A DNA stretch of 64,000 bases, taken from contig NZ_OCNH01000003.1 in NCBI RefSeq assembly GCF_900230225.1, positions 558,001-622,000 of the forward strand. The letters are read 5' to 3'. Origin of the DNA: Spirosoma fluviale. GTDB taxonomy: Bacteria; Bacteroidota; Bacteroidia; Cytophagales; Spirosomataceae. The translations under genes and the position numbers were made by a program. Below the pieces are notes generated by a model, which searched no databases, was not told where the DNA came from, and saw only the letters and a list, made by a program, of their open reading frames with translations. This document shows, in pieces, positions 17,551-26,493 of the stretch. Numbering within the stretch: the first letter of the stretch is position 1; every line of letters begins with the position of its first letter.

Positions 17551-18450
17551 TTAGTGAGTTGGTTTGGCGGCCAGAGTTTTATACATCTGAAGTGCCTGAT
17601 CCGTTTGAATGACGTCTACACCCATGCGAGACGCTTTTTCGTACGCAGCGGGGGTGTCTAATTCGTCCAGCAGATCGGAAAATACCTTTATGTTTTGCTG
17701 ATGAATTTGTCTGACCAGCGCTTCGGTCAGGGCGGGCCAGCTTACATCAAAGGCATACGGATGCAGACTGGCGATTTTAGCGGCCATTTGGTCGGCCCGT
17801 TTCAGAGCAGGCATGAGCTTCGCTCCTGCTGCTACGCTTTTCAAGGCCAGTAGTTTTTCGTCGGAGCCATAAAAAACGGCATCGGCGAGAAGTCCATAGC
17901 GCGTCAGAACGGCCACCAGCGGCTCGGGGGCCACGTCCTTACAGTCGACGTACAGGTTTGTTTTTGCCGAATGCCGGGCATTCCAGTCGGCCAGCAACTG
18001 GCAAACTTCGGCCAGCGTTGGAATTTGTTCAGATTTAAACGCATCAGACATACCCTTTGCCGCCGATAGTTTTTTCAGGTCAGCCAATGTCTGGTCGCTG
18101 ACCGGGCCGGTTCCATTGGTGGTGCGGTTCAGCGTACCGTCGTGCAAGATCACCAGGCTGCCGTCTTTCGTCGTTCGGACATCAACCTCGATGTAATCGA
18201 CCTGCATCTGGAGCGCCAGCCGAAACGTAGCCAGCGTATTTTCGGGTGCCGCACTGTATGGTGCCGCACTATCCAGTGCGGCACTGGATGCGCCCCGATG
18301 AGCCGAAACGCCTATTTTGTAGTGGGCCTTGAGTTGGGTTCGGTAGTAAGAGATTGAGTCTGCTACCGGCAGCTGGCCAAAAACGGAATTTATTTCAATA
18401 AACCACCCAAGCAGTAATCCCGGCATCAGGCGTTTTAGCGCTCGTTTCAT
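17551..18450 (-). CDS. Glycerophosphodiester phosphodiesterase family protein with an expanded active-site loop
   Basis: 299 residues with an N-terminal signal or anchor (about 1-26), then a GDPD TIM barrel. Catalytic and metal residues are visible: H51-R52 in SAHRG, E70 in PENT, E88 and D90 in YIEVDVR, and H103 in LHDGTLNRTT. GDPD enzymes cleave glycerophosphodiesters to glycerol-3-phosphate and an alcohol. The loop between HRG and PENT is 15 residues, longer than the few residues usual there, and is encoded by a palindromic repeat (18246-18286). Because the key residues remain, activity is plausible. The start codon overlaps the stop of the membrane-protein gene upstream (ATGA). Confidence 0.9.
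   Translation of the reverse strand: MKRALKRLMPGLLLGWFIEINSVFGQLPVADSISYYRTQLKAHYKIGVSAHRGASSAALDSAAPYSAAPENTLATFRLALQMQVDYIEVDVRTTKDGSLVILHDGTLNRTTNGTGPVSDQTLADLKKLSAAKGMSDAFKSEQIPTLAEVCQLLADWNARHSAKTNLYVDCKDVAPEPLVAVLTRYGLLADAVFYGSDEKLLALKSVAAGAKLMPALKRADQMAAKIASLHPYAFDVSWPALTEALVRQIHQQNIKVFSDLLDELDTPAAYEKASRMGVDVIQTDQALQMYKTLAAKPTH
18246..18286. repeat. Palindromic insertion inside the glycerophosphodiesterase gene
   Basis: GTGCCGCACT occurs at 18246-18255 and again at 18261-18270. The second copy is followed by ATCC and its exact reverse complement AGTGCGGCAC (18275-18284). It lies in frame and codes for most of the extra Ala/Ser-rich loop between the HRG and PENT motifs. Confidence 0.65.
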
Positions 18451-20552
18451 TTATGCTTTGCGTTTTTGAGATTGGGTTTAGCTCTCCAGTCGGCTTCCGG
18501 ACCAAACCGGAGGTGCATCGACTTGTTGGGCTTTTCGTTGGCTGGATATTGATAGATCAGCCGGTTTGTCAGCAGGAAACATACGCTCGAAATCGTTACC
18601 GTTAATGCCACACGCAGCCAGAGTTGGCGATAGACCGGTGCAAAAGAGGGGATAGGCTGGATACTGACCGTTGTCCGTTCGCGTGGTACCGTCAGCACCA
18701 GCATCGTCGCCAGGATGGCGTTTACCGTAATGACCCATTCCGTGAGCAGCCGCTGAGGACGCCAGTCGACCAGCGCCCGTTCAAAATTACCGACCACCAT
18801 CAGCCAGAGCAACACCAGAAAAATGAGCTGCCCTCGCCCGAGCCAGGTGGCCGGAACGATAGACAGCGGTTCCTGCGCGTGCCGACGGATGAGGATGATG
18901 AACAGGAGAAGAACCAGCAGCCAGGTTGCCTTGAACCAGCCTTCGGGTGTCATGTATAGGAAGTCGACGCCGGGCAGGTGGCCCAGATACGGCGCATCCC
19001 AGAAAGCGGCCGTGGTTTTTGGGCCATCCGGCGAAGGAACGACCTGTGTCCACACCTCGGGGTTCAAGTGCTCAGTCCAATCTTCGACGTTCTTGACCAG
19101 ATTGACGTATGGAATGGCTAGCAAGACGAAAACGACAGCGACGCCCAGCGTCCATTTGCCGGGAGTCGGTTTCGGTGGATCGATATGAAGCGGAATCCGC
19201 GTTGCCAGAAAGCCCAGCGCCACCACAATAGCGATGCCGTTTACGAAGCCGTAACCCTGCTCCAGAAAGCTGTGCCAATTCTGGTGCTGCCAGTTGCTCC
19301 AGTTGGCGGTGATGGTTTTAACCGCTTCGCTTTCGGGCGAAAGCCCTTTGCCGATCAGTATGCGCGGGTTTCCGGGAGCCATCATCAGTTGCTTCACCCA
19401 TTGAATCCCGGAAAAACCCAGTCCACCAATGATGCCGCTGATGAGCGACGCCACGGCAACGGGCAGCAGTTGATGTCGGCGCATCCAGCGAATCATACCG
19501 ATAAACGCACCCGTAATACCCGCCCAGTCATCGCTACGGGGCGGGGTCATGTGGAGGCCGCCGTAGCTGGTGAACAAGGCGCTGCCGAGCACCGGAACGA
19601 CCAGAAAGAAAAGTAGCCAGCCAGCCGCCATGTAGACAATGAGCGAGGCCCCGTGGCGGAACCGGCCAAACCGGTTAAAATAAGCCGTTATCCCAAGTAA
19701 AAGACCGATGATCCAGCCAATATGCTGCGGATAATCGCTGAACCCCTGGGGCCAGTTGTTGAGAAAATTAGCTGAATCGAAGGCCAGCGTTCCTGTTTTG
19801 GGGTCAATGTAAGTCGGATCGCCCAGTGGATAGGTCACCAGCGAAGCCAGCTTGCGGTCCAGATCAGCTACTTGCAGCAGTAGTTGAACCCCCCAGCCAA
19901 ACAGCGCACCCACGCCCGCAAAAACGGGTAACAATACTATGTTTTTCTCCTTTCGGTCGATCAGGTCGTACAGGGCCATGGCCAGCAGTGCAAACAGAGC
20001 TGCCAGGTAATCGGCATCGAGCCAGTAGAGCGGACTCTTGTGCCGCGACCAGGTATGATCGGCCGGAAGGCCCGCCTGCAGCCATTCCACCAGCGGGTCT
20101 TCCACCAGGTCCTGAAGAAACCAGATGCCGAATAGAAACAGAATGGGCTTGACAAGCTGAACGAGTTGTTCCCGTTTGGCCACTGCCGCCAGTGCTGTTC
20201 CGGCTCCTCCCAGTGCGGCCCATAAAAAGCCAATGTAAAACAGACCAACGTACCCAAACCATTGCGTAGCTGTATGACCGCTCTGAGTATACGCAATGAC
20301 CTGCATGTAGGAAATAGAGCCACCAAAACCCCAGCCAATGGCTCCGAAGAACGCAAAGTAAAGAACGCGCTGTCGCCAGTCGGCCCGGCCCGATAGCAGG
20401 GGGACGACGATGGCCGCGAGGCATCCGGCAAAGGCGGCTCCGTACTCGTGGCCAAAATTGCCCCGGATTCCCCAGCCAATGGACAGGGCCAGGCCGCTCA
20501 GCAGCATGGCATCTAACCGCCAGATGGGCGCTTGTGTAGTTGAAAGGCTCAT
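18447..20552 (-). CDS. Large polytopic membrane protein, function unknown
   Basis: 701 residues with about 15 predicted membrane helices. Near the N-terminus is IGWGIRGNFGHEYGAAFAG (about 24-42), and later GGLHMTPPRSDDWAG (about 329-343). I recall both motifs from uncharacterised membrane proteins of Bacteroidota and Planctomycetota, but no function is known to me. Conserved His, Arg, Asp and Glu inside or near helices suggest a transporter or membrane enzyme rather than a structural protein. The gene is tightly packed in the cluster: 5 bp after the HpcH/HpaI aldolase gene and overlapping the glycerophosphodiesterase gene by 4 bp. A role in handling the same substrate is inferred. Confidence 0.85.
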   Translation of the reverse strand: MSLSTTQAPIWRLDAMLLSGLALSIGWGIRGNFGHEYGAAFAGCLAAIVVPLLSGRADWRQRVLYFAFFGAIGWGFGGSISYMQVIAYTQSGHTATQWFGYVGLFYIGFLWAALGGAGTALAAVAKREQLVQLVKPILFLFGIWFLQDLVEDPLVEWLQAGLPADHTWSRHKSPLYWLDADYLAALFALLAMALYDLIDRKEKNIVLLPVFAGVGALFGWGVQLLLQVADLDRKLASLVTYPLGDPTYIDPKTGTLAFDSANFLNNWPQGFSDYPQHIGWIIGLLLGITAYFNRFGRFRHGASLIVYMAAGWLLFFLVVPVLGSALFTSYGGLHMTPPRSDDWAGITGAFIGMIRWMRRHQLLPVAVASLISGIIGGLGFSGIQWVKQLMMAPGNPRILIGKGLSPESEAVKTITANWSNWQHQNWHSFLEQGYGFVNGIAIVVALGFLATRIPLHIDPPKPTPGKWTLGVAVVFVLLAIPYVNLVKNVEDWTEHLNPEVWTQVVPSPDGPKTTAAFWDAPYLGHLPGVDFLYMTPEGWFKATWLLVLLLFIILIRRHAQEPLSIVPATWLGRGQLIFLVLLWLMVVGNFERALVDWRPQRLLTEWVITVNAILATMLVLTVPRERTTVSIQPIPSFAPVYRQLWLRVALTVTISSVCFLLTNRLIYQYPANEKPNKSMHLRFGPEADWRAKPNLKNAKHK

Positions 20553-20557
20553 GGTTG

Positions 20558-21382
20558 TTATACAATGGGCGAACTAACCGGCTCCGGCCCCTGATTGTCG
20601 CCCACGGCTTCCCGGATGAGGGTCAGATCGTGGCGCAGACGCTGGCTGAACAGAGCAATGTCGAAACTATGCACAACCATGTTGGCCCCCTCGTTTATCC
20701 ACTTGATCTGGCGTTCGGGCTCCAGCGAAAAATGAATGCCGACGGACAGCCCGTTTGAACGGGCCGTGTGAATAATGGTGCGAACGGCTACTTCAAAGTC
20801 GGGGTGGTCGTACTGCTCCGGCAAGCCCAGACTGACCGATAAATCGTGCGGTCCGATGAACACGGCATCGAGACCCGGTACCGACAAAAGCTCGCCCAGA
20901 CGATCCAGCGCGGGTACGCTTTCTATATTGGCAATGCATAGCTGGTCGGCGTTGTAGGCCGCGATATACGCCAGCATGTCGGCCGACAGGACTTCCAGGC
21001 CGCTCAGCACGTTAGCTAATCGTTCACCTTTCAACGGTCGAAATTTGGTAGCACCCACCAGTTCCCGAACCTGCTCCACCGATTCGAGGTAGGGTGCTAC
21101 AACGCCAAGCGCCCCGCCATCAATCACCTGACAGGCCCGGAATGGGTCGGGACTCGGTATCCGGACGATGGGCGTAATCCCGTAAGCCCGAAACTGCTGG
21201 CACAGGGTGGCCAGCTCGGCCCGATCCATTGGAATGTGTTCGGTGTCCAAAAAGACGAAGTCCAGACCGACCTGACTGATGGCTTTCGGCCACATGGGAG
21301 CGGTCGATGTGATACAAGTGCCATAAACTCGCTGACCCTGTTGTAATTTCTGACGGAGACTCTGCTGGGTTGAACCCTTCAT
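20558..21382 (-). CDS. HpcH/HpaI family aldolase
   Basis: 274 residues from the ATG at 21382; a GTG at 21424 would add 14 unconserved residues. A class II, metal-dependent TIM-barrel aldolase. Visible family elements are the GTCITSTAPMWPKAI-type opening, DFVFLDTEHIPMDRAEL with the metal-site region, the PIVRIPSPDP strand, GALGVVAPYLESVEQV, and GLDAVFIGPHDLSVSLG with the conserved GPxDLS motif. Members cleave 4-hydroxy-2-oxo-acids to pyruvate plus an aldehyde. The neighbours are secreted and membrane proteins, so this is probably the cytoplasmic end of the pathway. The substrate is not predictable. Confidence 0.9.
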   Translation of the reverse strand: MKGSTQQSLRQKLQQGQRVYGTCITSTAPMWPKAISQVGLDFVFLDTEHIPMDRAELATLCQQFRAYGITPIVRIPSPDPFRACQVIDGGALGVVAPYLESVEQVRELVGATKFRPLKGERLANVLSGLEVLSADMLAYIAAYNADQLCIANIESVPALDRLGELLSVPGLDAVFIGPHDLSVSLGLPEQYDHPDFEVAVRTIIHTARSNGLSVGIHFSLEPERQIKWINEGANMVVHSFDIALFSQRLRHDLTLIREAVGDNQGPEPVSSPIV

Positions 21383-21432
21383 TTGAACACTGATTACACG
21401 GTTTGTCAACGGGTAACTACCCACAGTACGGA

Positions 21433-23673
21433 TTACTGGCCCGTTCGGGCTATGGGTGCGCTGATTACGCCCAGGTAGCGGCCCATCCAGTAGGGTAGCA
21501 GCCAGATGTCGCCCGCGCTATGTTCCGATGCACCGTTGCCTCGCGTTCGGTCCAGCGCAAAGGTGTTGCCATTGTGCCGCTGGATGGGCCGTTCGGCGGG
21601 GGAGAGCACTTCTTTGGTGGTTTGTCCCCGGAAGTTATCGGCCAGCATCTCAAGATCTTCCCGGTGGCTGTTGTGGATCTCCCAGTCGATCAAATCGAGC
21701 GGGTGCTCCCGCAGGTACCAGGCGGCTTCGTTGAGGTCAAAGGTTTTGGTGCCGGTAAGGGCTGTAAAAATATTCCAGGCACCGTCTTTTTCGGGGCGTT
21801 CAATTTCCCAGTGGTCGAGTATCGCCTTTTTGTAGTTTGCCTTCAGGGTATCGTTAAACGCATAGCGGTACAAGCCCCAGTAACCCACAAAGTACATTTC
21901 ATCGTCGGAGTGGTTCCATCCGTCCGACATATGCTTGCTGTGTTCATCGGCATCGTCGGACGCTTTTCCAATTACCCGCATGGGGCGCATCATATTCTCC
22001 AGATAGCCGTATTTCTGCATCAGCTCGAAGGCCTTCTTTTTATACTTTCCCTTTTTGGTGAACTGGTAGGCCGTTTGCAGCATGGCGATGATGTTGGACG
22101 AGTTCAGCTTCCGGTCGCCCACGTTGACGGGGAACGCGTTGACATACTCCGGGTTCCATTTTCCCCACAGCGTTGGCTTGCCATTAAAGTCGATCAGGTA
22201 GAGGTCGTGGCTCAGGATGTGGCTCATGAGGGTGTCGATGAGGGTAATGGCCCTGCGTTGCATCGACTTGTCGTCGACCAGTTCGGCCATAGCTCCGAAG
22301 GCGAAAATATGCCCGATCACTTCATCGCTGCTTGTGGTCGACTTCCAGTCCCAGCCGGGCTGGGGCGAATGCTGCCAGCGTTCGGGGTCGCTGAGCCGGG
22401 CAATATAGCCCGCCCGCTCGAACGACCGCGCCGGAAAGCCCGGTACCGGATTGATGGTGTACAACCGCTCCATGGCATCGAGCGATTCGCGGCAGTTTTG
22501 CAGGGCGTCTTTTTCTTTCGTAACGGCGTAGCGGAAGATTTCTCCGGCCAGATACATGGAGGTCCACAAGCCGTCATTATCCGAATCGGCCAGGTAACCC
22601 GTTGCCAGATTTCCCTTCTCCAGCCCGTCCAGCGAGGCATTGAAGCCATTCCGGATGTGTCGGCTCCGCACCTGTTGTTCGTAGAATACGGCTTTGTCGT
22701 GCAGGGTCATGGCTTTGGTAGTCAGCTCGGCCATACCCGCCGTGGTGAGCACCAGGACGCTGTTTTTTGGTCCGGCAACCAGTTGCGTGACCTCATTGCC
22801 CGGCAACCAGCGTTCGCCGTTGAAGTAGTTGAACTTCCCATCTGGCCGTAGGGAAAACGCGCCTTTGGTGGAGCCGAACCACAGTTGCCCGTTTATGTCG
22901 GCTACGGCTGTGAGTTCGGTCCAGGGGAGTTTCCGGTGGATGGTCCCGAGCTGGGTTTTGGTGAGCGGATCGAATTCAAGATAGCCGTCGGTAGTGCCGA
23001 TAATTACTTTTTTACCCTGGCTGGTGAGATCGAAGGCGGTGAAATTCTCGCCATGCAGCACGTTGGTAAGTTTGTACCCTTTCTCCGCCAGCGTGTACAG
23101 GCCCTTTTTGCCCAGTACCCAAAACAGGCCGGTGGCGGGTTGATACCGCACCCCGATCACCTGATCGTCGGGCAGTTCGCCTTTCCACACAACCGATGTT
23201 TCGCCCACCAGGTGCAGGGCTTTCCCGTCTGAAACGAGGAAGGTGAAGTTAGCGCCACCCACAAATAACTGCGCTTTCGGCAACTGGTGTTGAGCGTAAA
23301 GTTTTCCGGCCCAGGCATTGCTCAGCACCGCCTGATCGTCGAGGTAAACGATTTGCTGGTCGTAGGTACCCACAGCAGCCAGTTTCCGATCCTGCATGGG
23401 TCGATAAGTGCGGTCGGGTGGTAAGGTACCGGGAATGAGAAACTGCCCGCTGTAAGGATGCCGCAATCCATCGGTACTCAGTAGCTGAATAACCCCGTTT
23501 CGGTCGCAGGCCAGGCTGGTGAGTTTTCCGGTTGTTTTCTCCGAATAATATTTGATGCTATACGTCTGTCCAAACGGTTTGTCCTGGTAAATCGACTGGG
23601 CGAGTAAACTCCGGCCAGGGGAGAGAACGGTAAGGAAGAGGATGAAGATTCGGGTAAAAGAGAAATTTTGCAT
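21433..23673 (-). CDS. Secreted propeller plus helical-toroid protein (paralogue 1)
   Basis: 746 residues. Signal peptide about 1-25. Residues 30-330 contain repeated short beta units of the kind found in two-component-regulator propellers (for example LWFGSTKGAFSL, FWVLGKKGLYTL). Residues 340-700 are alpha-helical with motifs DSDNDGLWTSMYLAGEIFRYA, SSDEVIGHIFAFG and DFNGKPTLWGKWNPEY, which suggest an alpha/alpha-toroid as in glycoside hydrolases or lyases. The end has WLLPYWMGRYLG. Domain order and motifs are shared with the next upstream gene, so they are ancient duplicates. No catalytic residue can be assigned safely. A glycan- or glycoconjugate-acting periplasmic or outer-membrane protein is the best inference. 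Confidence 0.8.
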   Translation of the reverse strand: MQNFSFTRIFILFLTVLSPGRSLLAQSIYQDKPFGQTYSIKYYSEKTTGKLTSLACDRNGVIQLLSTDGLRHPYSGQFLIPGTLPPDRTYRPMQDRKLAAVGTYDQQIVYLDDQAVLSNAWAGKLYAQHQLPKAQLFVGGANFTFLVSDGKALHLVGETSVVWKGELPDDQVIGVRYQPATGLFWVLGKKGLYTLAEKGYKLTNVLHGENFTAFDLTSQGKKVIIGTTDGYLEFDPLTKTQLGTIHRKLPWTELTAVADINGQLWFGSTKGAFSLRPDGKFNYFNGERWLPGNEVTQLVAGPKNSVLVLTTAGMAELTTKAMTLHDKAVFYEQQVRSRHIRNGFNASLDGLEKGNLATGYLADSDNDGLWTSMYLAGEIFRYAVTKEKDALQNCRESLDAMERLYTINPVPGFPARSFERAGYIARLSDPERWQHSPQPGWDWKSTTSSDEVIGHIFAFGAMAELVDDKSMQRRAITLIDTLMSHILSHDLYLIDFNGKPTLWGKWNPEYVNAFPVNVGDRKLNSSNIIAMLQTAYQFTKKGKYKKKAFELMQKYGYLENMMRPMRVIGKASDDADEHSKHMSDGWNHSDDEMYFVGYWGLYRYAFNDTLKANYKKAILDHWEIERPEKDGAWNIFTALTGTKTFDLNEAAWYLREHPLDLIDWEIHNSHREDLEMLADNFRGQTTKEVLSPAERPIQRHNGNTFALDRTRGNGASEHSAGDIWLLPYWMGRYLGVISAPIARTGQ

Positions 23674-23715
23674 AAGAATCGGGTATTCGGTTACGGATGA
23701 TTGCAGACGGGTACT

Positions 23716-25992
23716 TTATCGGATCATGGTTAAATAGCGCCCCATCCAGTACGGCAATAGCCAGAAGACAGGTTCACGTTCAATATCGGGTGTGCCATTT
23801 ACGGCGGCCCAGGGGTTTTTGTCCCAGCGTACTACGGTGCGGATGCTAGCCGGGGGAAGCTGGTCCACCTGAAGTTCGTCCAGTACGGGTGTTCGCACCA
23901 GCTTTACGTCTTCACGTTTAGTATGATCAACCGTCCAGTTGACCAGATCGAGGGGCGTGTCGACCAGAAAATCGACGGAGGGGGCAAGGTCAACCTGTTT
24001 ATTGCGGGCGTAGCAGTACAAAAAATTAATGAGCGGGTTTTTGTCGGCCCGGCGTTTGGCCAGCCAGGTGTCCATGTGGTTTTCGTAGAAGGCCCGGAGT
24101 TTTGGGTCTTTCTCGCAGCGGATCAGGATTGGATACACATAAGCCGCCAGAATCACATCGAAGTAAATAAACCAGGCCGGATTCTGCCGGGCAATGTTAG
24201 CCATATTGGTCAGATACCCTTCCCGGTCGATCAACCGGCGGTAGTGCTGCTCGTAGGTGACGTTGCCGGTTGTGTAATACGCCAGTTTGAGAAAGGCCAG
24301 CAACTCCATCGAATTCTGGTTACGGTCGGGTGCCCAGTCTGGGTCACGGTTCAGCAAATCCGGCGACCATACGCCCCAGCGGGTAGGCCTGCCGTCAATG
24401 TCTGTCAGCGTGAAGTTGTGGGCGATCAGGTGATCCACTAATCGGGAAATATGCGCCCGAACGACTTTCTTCTCAGCTTCGTCGGCAACTAGTTCGTAGT
24501 AGAAATAGTAGCCCATCATATGGCCGCAGAGTTCATCGCTGCTGGTATCGCCTTTCCAGAGCCACTTGCCGTCCTTCGATTTTCGCCAGCGCACGGAAAC
24601 GGGTTTGAACCGGGGCTCTTTCACTAGTTCGTCGGCCCGTTCCCGGTCGGTGAAGGTGCGGTTGCCATCGTCGATTTCGGTCCAGTCTGCCGGAACGATC
24701 GTGCGGGCAAAGAAGCCATCGGTTTCGGTCACCTCCTGAAGTAAGGTCAGGAACTGAAAAGCTTTCCGGGCTTTTTCCTTCGCATCCGGGTCGTGGGTAG
24801 CCGCATACCGGAAGCACTCCATGGCCAGGTAGTTACTCGTGTATTCACCATCGTTATCGTCGTCGTCGGGTGCCCACGTGCTAAGATCGCCGGGGGTTGT
24901 TAAGCGACATTGTCCGGCAATCCAGGGCGCGCGGATATGCCGCTTCATTAGCACATCATAGAAATAATCCTGCTTGCCAACCAGTGTCATGGGTCGCTTT
25001 CGGATGGCGCTGACCCCTTTTTCGGTGGCAATCCAGGCGGTGCCCTGCGCATCGAACGCAATGTCGTTTACGTGGTCGTCCAGCAGCCAACGGCGCGTGA
25101 ACCGCAGGGAGTGACTGCCATCCGGCCGGTAGCGCACAATGCCCACCTCCGTACCCACCCACATACTCCCGTCCGGCGATGTCTCTACGCAGCGCACAAA
25201 GATGGACGGAATACCCTGCTCCGGGGTAAGCGTCCGGTTCTTCCGGCCCTGAGCCAGTATCGTTACGCCCCCGAGGCCCCCAACCCAAAGGTGCTGGCGG
25301 GTATCGAACGCGATGCCTTTTACGGCGGCACTCAACAGGTCTTCATTCTTCCGGAAAATGCGGGTCAGGGTATCGTTAACCTGGTAAAGTCCCACATCGG
25401 TAGCTACCCACAGGCCACCGCTGCCATCAGAAATGGCCTGTCGGATGGAGCGGGGCAACTGATAGACTTTTTTCTGACATCCCAGATCGGTAACAAGCCA
25501 TACGCCCTGCGGCCCGAGGGCATACATCCCTTCCCGCGCCGGACAAACGACCGAAATGGGCGAATCGGGGCCTGTCACGCGCTCAGGTTTCTGGTCTTTA
25601 TACCGATACAGGCCAGTCCAGGTACCCACCCAGACAACTGACTCCGCGTCTACCACTATCGAATAAGCAGGTCCATCAGGCATGCCCAAAACGGGTAGCC
25701 AGTTCGACTGATCTACTTTTTTTAAGAATACGCCCGCATCCGTAGCAATCCAGACGGTAGACTGGTTGTCGACCGCAAGGCTGCGTACGTTGGTGTCGTT
25801 TCCGGTACCATGTATTGGGTAAGCTTCGTGGTATTCCTGCCCGAAAGGCCGATCGGTATACACCGTCGGTGCAGGTATACGTTTCTGGGCCATCGAACGG
25901 CCCGGCCAACCGATGCCGACCAGCAACCCCGCAGCACAGAGAATGACCCATTGGGGAAGGCATCGATACGGATTCATTGGGCGTGTGGGCAA
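23716..25992 (-). CDS. Secreted propeller plus helical-toroid protein (paralogue 2)
   Basis: 758 residues; ATGs at 25992 and five codons later, then a signal peptide ending near SMAQ (about 35). The N-terminal half has at least six propeller-type repeats such as TVWIATDAGVFL, VVWVGTWTGLYRY, LWVATDVGLYQV, LWVGGLGGVTIL and SMWVGTEVGIVRY. The helical half has DDDDNDGEYTSNYLAMECFRYA, SSDELCGHMMGYYFYYELV and DIDGRPTRWGVWSPD, followed by the shared FWLLPYWMGRYL near the end. Propeller repeats of this sort usually sit in hybrid two-component sensors; here they are joined to an enzyme-like helical domain, with no kinase. First gene of the minus-strand cluster, 42 bp before its paralogue. Confidence 0.8.
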   Translation of the reverse strand: MPTRPMNPYRCLPQWVILCAAGLLVGIGWPGRSMAQKRIPAPTVYTDRPFGQEYHEAYPIHGTGNDTNVRSLAVDNQSTVWIATDAGVFLKKVDQSNWLPVLGMPDGPAYSIVVDAESVVWVGTWTGLYRYKDQKPERVTGPDSPISVVCPAREGMYALGPQGVWLVTDLGCQKKVYQLPRSIRQAISDGSGGLWVATDVGLYQVNDTLTRIFRKNEDLLSAAVKGIAFDTRQHLWVGGLGGVTILAQGRKNRTLTPEQGIPSIFVRCVETSPDGSMWVGTEVGIVRYRPDGSHSLRFTRRWLLDDHVNDIAFDAQGTAWIATEKGVSAIRKRPMTLVGKQDYFYDVLMKRHIRAPWIAGQCRLTTPGDLSTWAPDDDDNDGEYTSNYLAMECFRYAATHDPDAKEKARKAFQFLTLLQEVTETDGFFARTIVPADWTEIDDGNRTFTDRERADELVKEPRFKPVSVRWRKSKDGKWLWKGDTSSDELCGHMMGYYFYYELVADEAEKKVVRAHISRLVDHLIAHNFTLTDIDGRPTRWGVWSPDLLNRDPDWAPDRNQNSMELLAFLKLAYYTTGNVTYEQHYRRLIDREGYLTNMANIARQNPAWFIYFDVILAAYVYPILIRCEKDPKLRAFYENHMDTWLAKRRADKNPLINFLYCYARNKQVDLAPSVDFLVDTPLDLVNWTVDHTKREDVKLVRTPVLDELQVDQLPPASIRTVVRWDKNPWAAVNGTPDIEREPVFWLLPYWMGRYLTMIR

Positions 25993-26328
25993 ACGAGTGA
26001 ATTAGTTTTAGCCGCTATAGTCAAAAGATATACGCCACTGCGACTCTATCGGACTATTGGCAAACGGGTAAATTTTGCATCTGCGAGGAGGAATGCCCCA
26101 GTTTGCCGGTCAACTAACGATGAATAAACTGTTATTTTATTGTTAACTGCGCCAAAAGTCAGGCTAAATAACGTGCTGATACTAAGCGGCTAAGATAATA
26201 ATCCGCCGATTTAAATTATGCAGATGTGAAATTGATGCACTTTGCGCAAATAGACGATATTAATACGCAAAGCGCGAAGATTAATTGAAATATCGTAATC
26301 TATATTTGTTTCGAAGATTGGGAGAGGG

Positions 26329-26343
26329 CCAAATTATATTTGG
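26329..26343. promoter_or_regulatory. Dyad operator candidate, copy 1
   Basis: CCAAATTATATTTGG, a 6-bp inverted repeat (CCAAAT/ATTTGG) around TAT. An identical 15-mer occurs 86 bp downstream, both upstream of the ECF sigma gene. Confidence 0.5.
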
Positions 26344-26414
26344 CTATGTGGAGGTATGAGAACGAGAGGTTGCTATTTTTTGCTCAATTGTATAAGAATT
26401 ATTTGGTAAATGAT

Positions 26415-26429
26415 CCAAATTATATTTGG
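26415..26429. promoter_or_regulatory. Dyad operator candidate, copy 2
   Basis: The second identical copy of CCAAATTATATTTGG, ending 64 bp before the sigma-factor start. The 86-bp spacing is about eight helical turns, so the two sites could be bridged by one regulator. Confidence 0.5.
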
Positions 26430-26493
26430 ATATATGTCGAAATTATAGTGAAAAATTCGTAATCCCTAGTTTACCTAACCGCAACCCTTCCAT

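Larger units (their letters stand above)
25993..26493. other. Divergent regulatory region between the minus-strand cluster and the sigma-factor/SusCD block
   Basis: 500 bp, very AT-rich from about 26150 on. It must contain the promoters of both transcription units. Apart from the two dyads annotated separately, no ORF or RNA gene was seen. Confidence 0.55.

Noticed and set aside
21520..22851. 443-codon open frame on the plus strand, opposite the propeller-toroid gene
   Set aside because: The minus-strand product has a signal peptide, propeller repeats and motifs shared with its paralogue. The plus-strand frame has no recognisable domain and is a mirror effect of codon bias.
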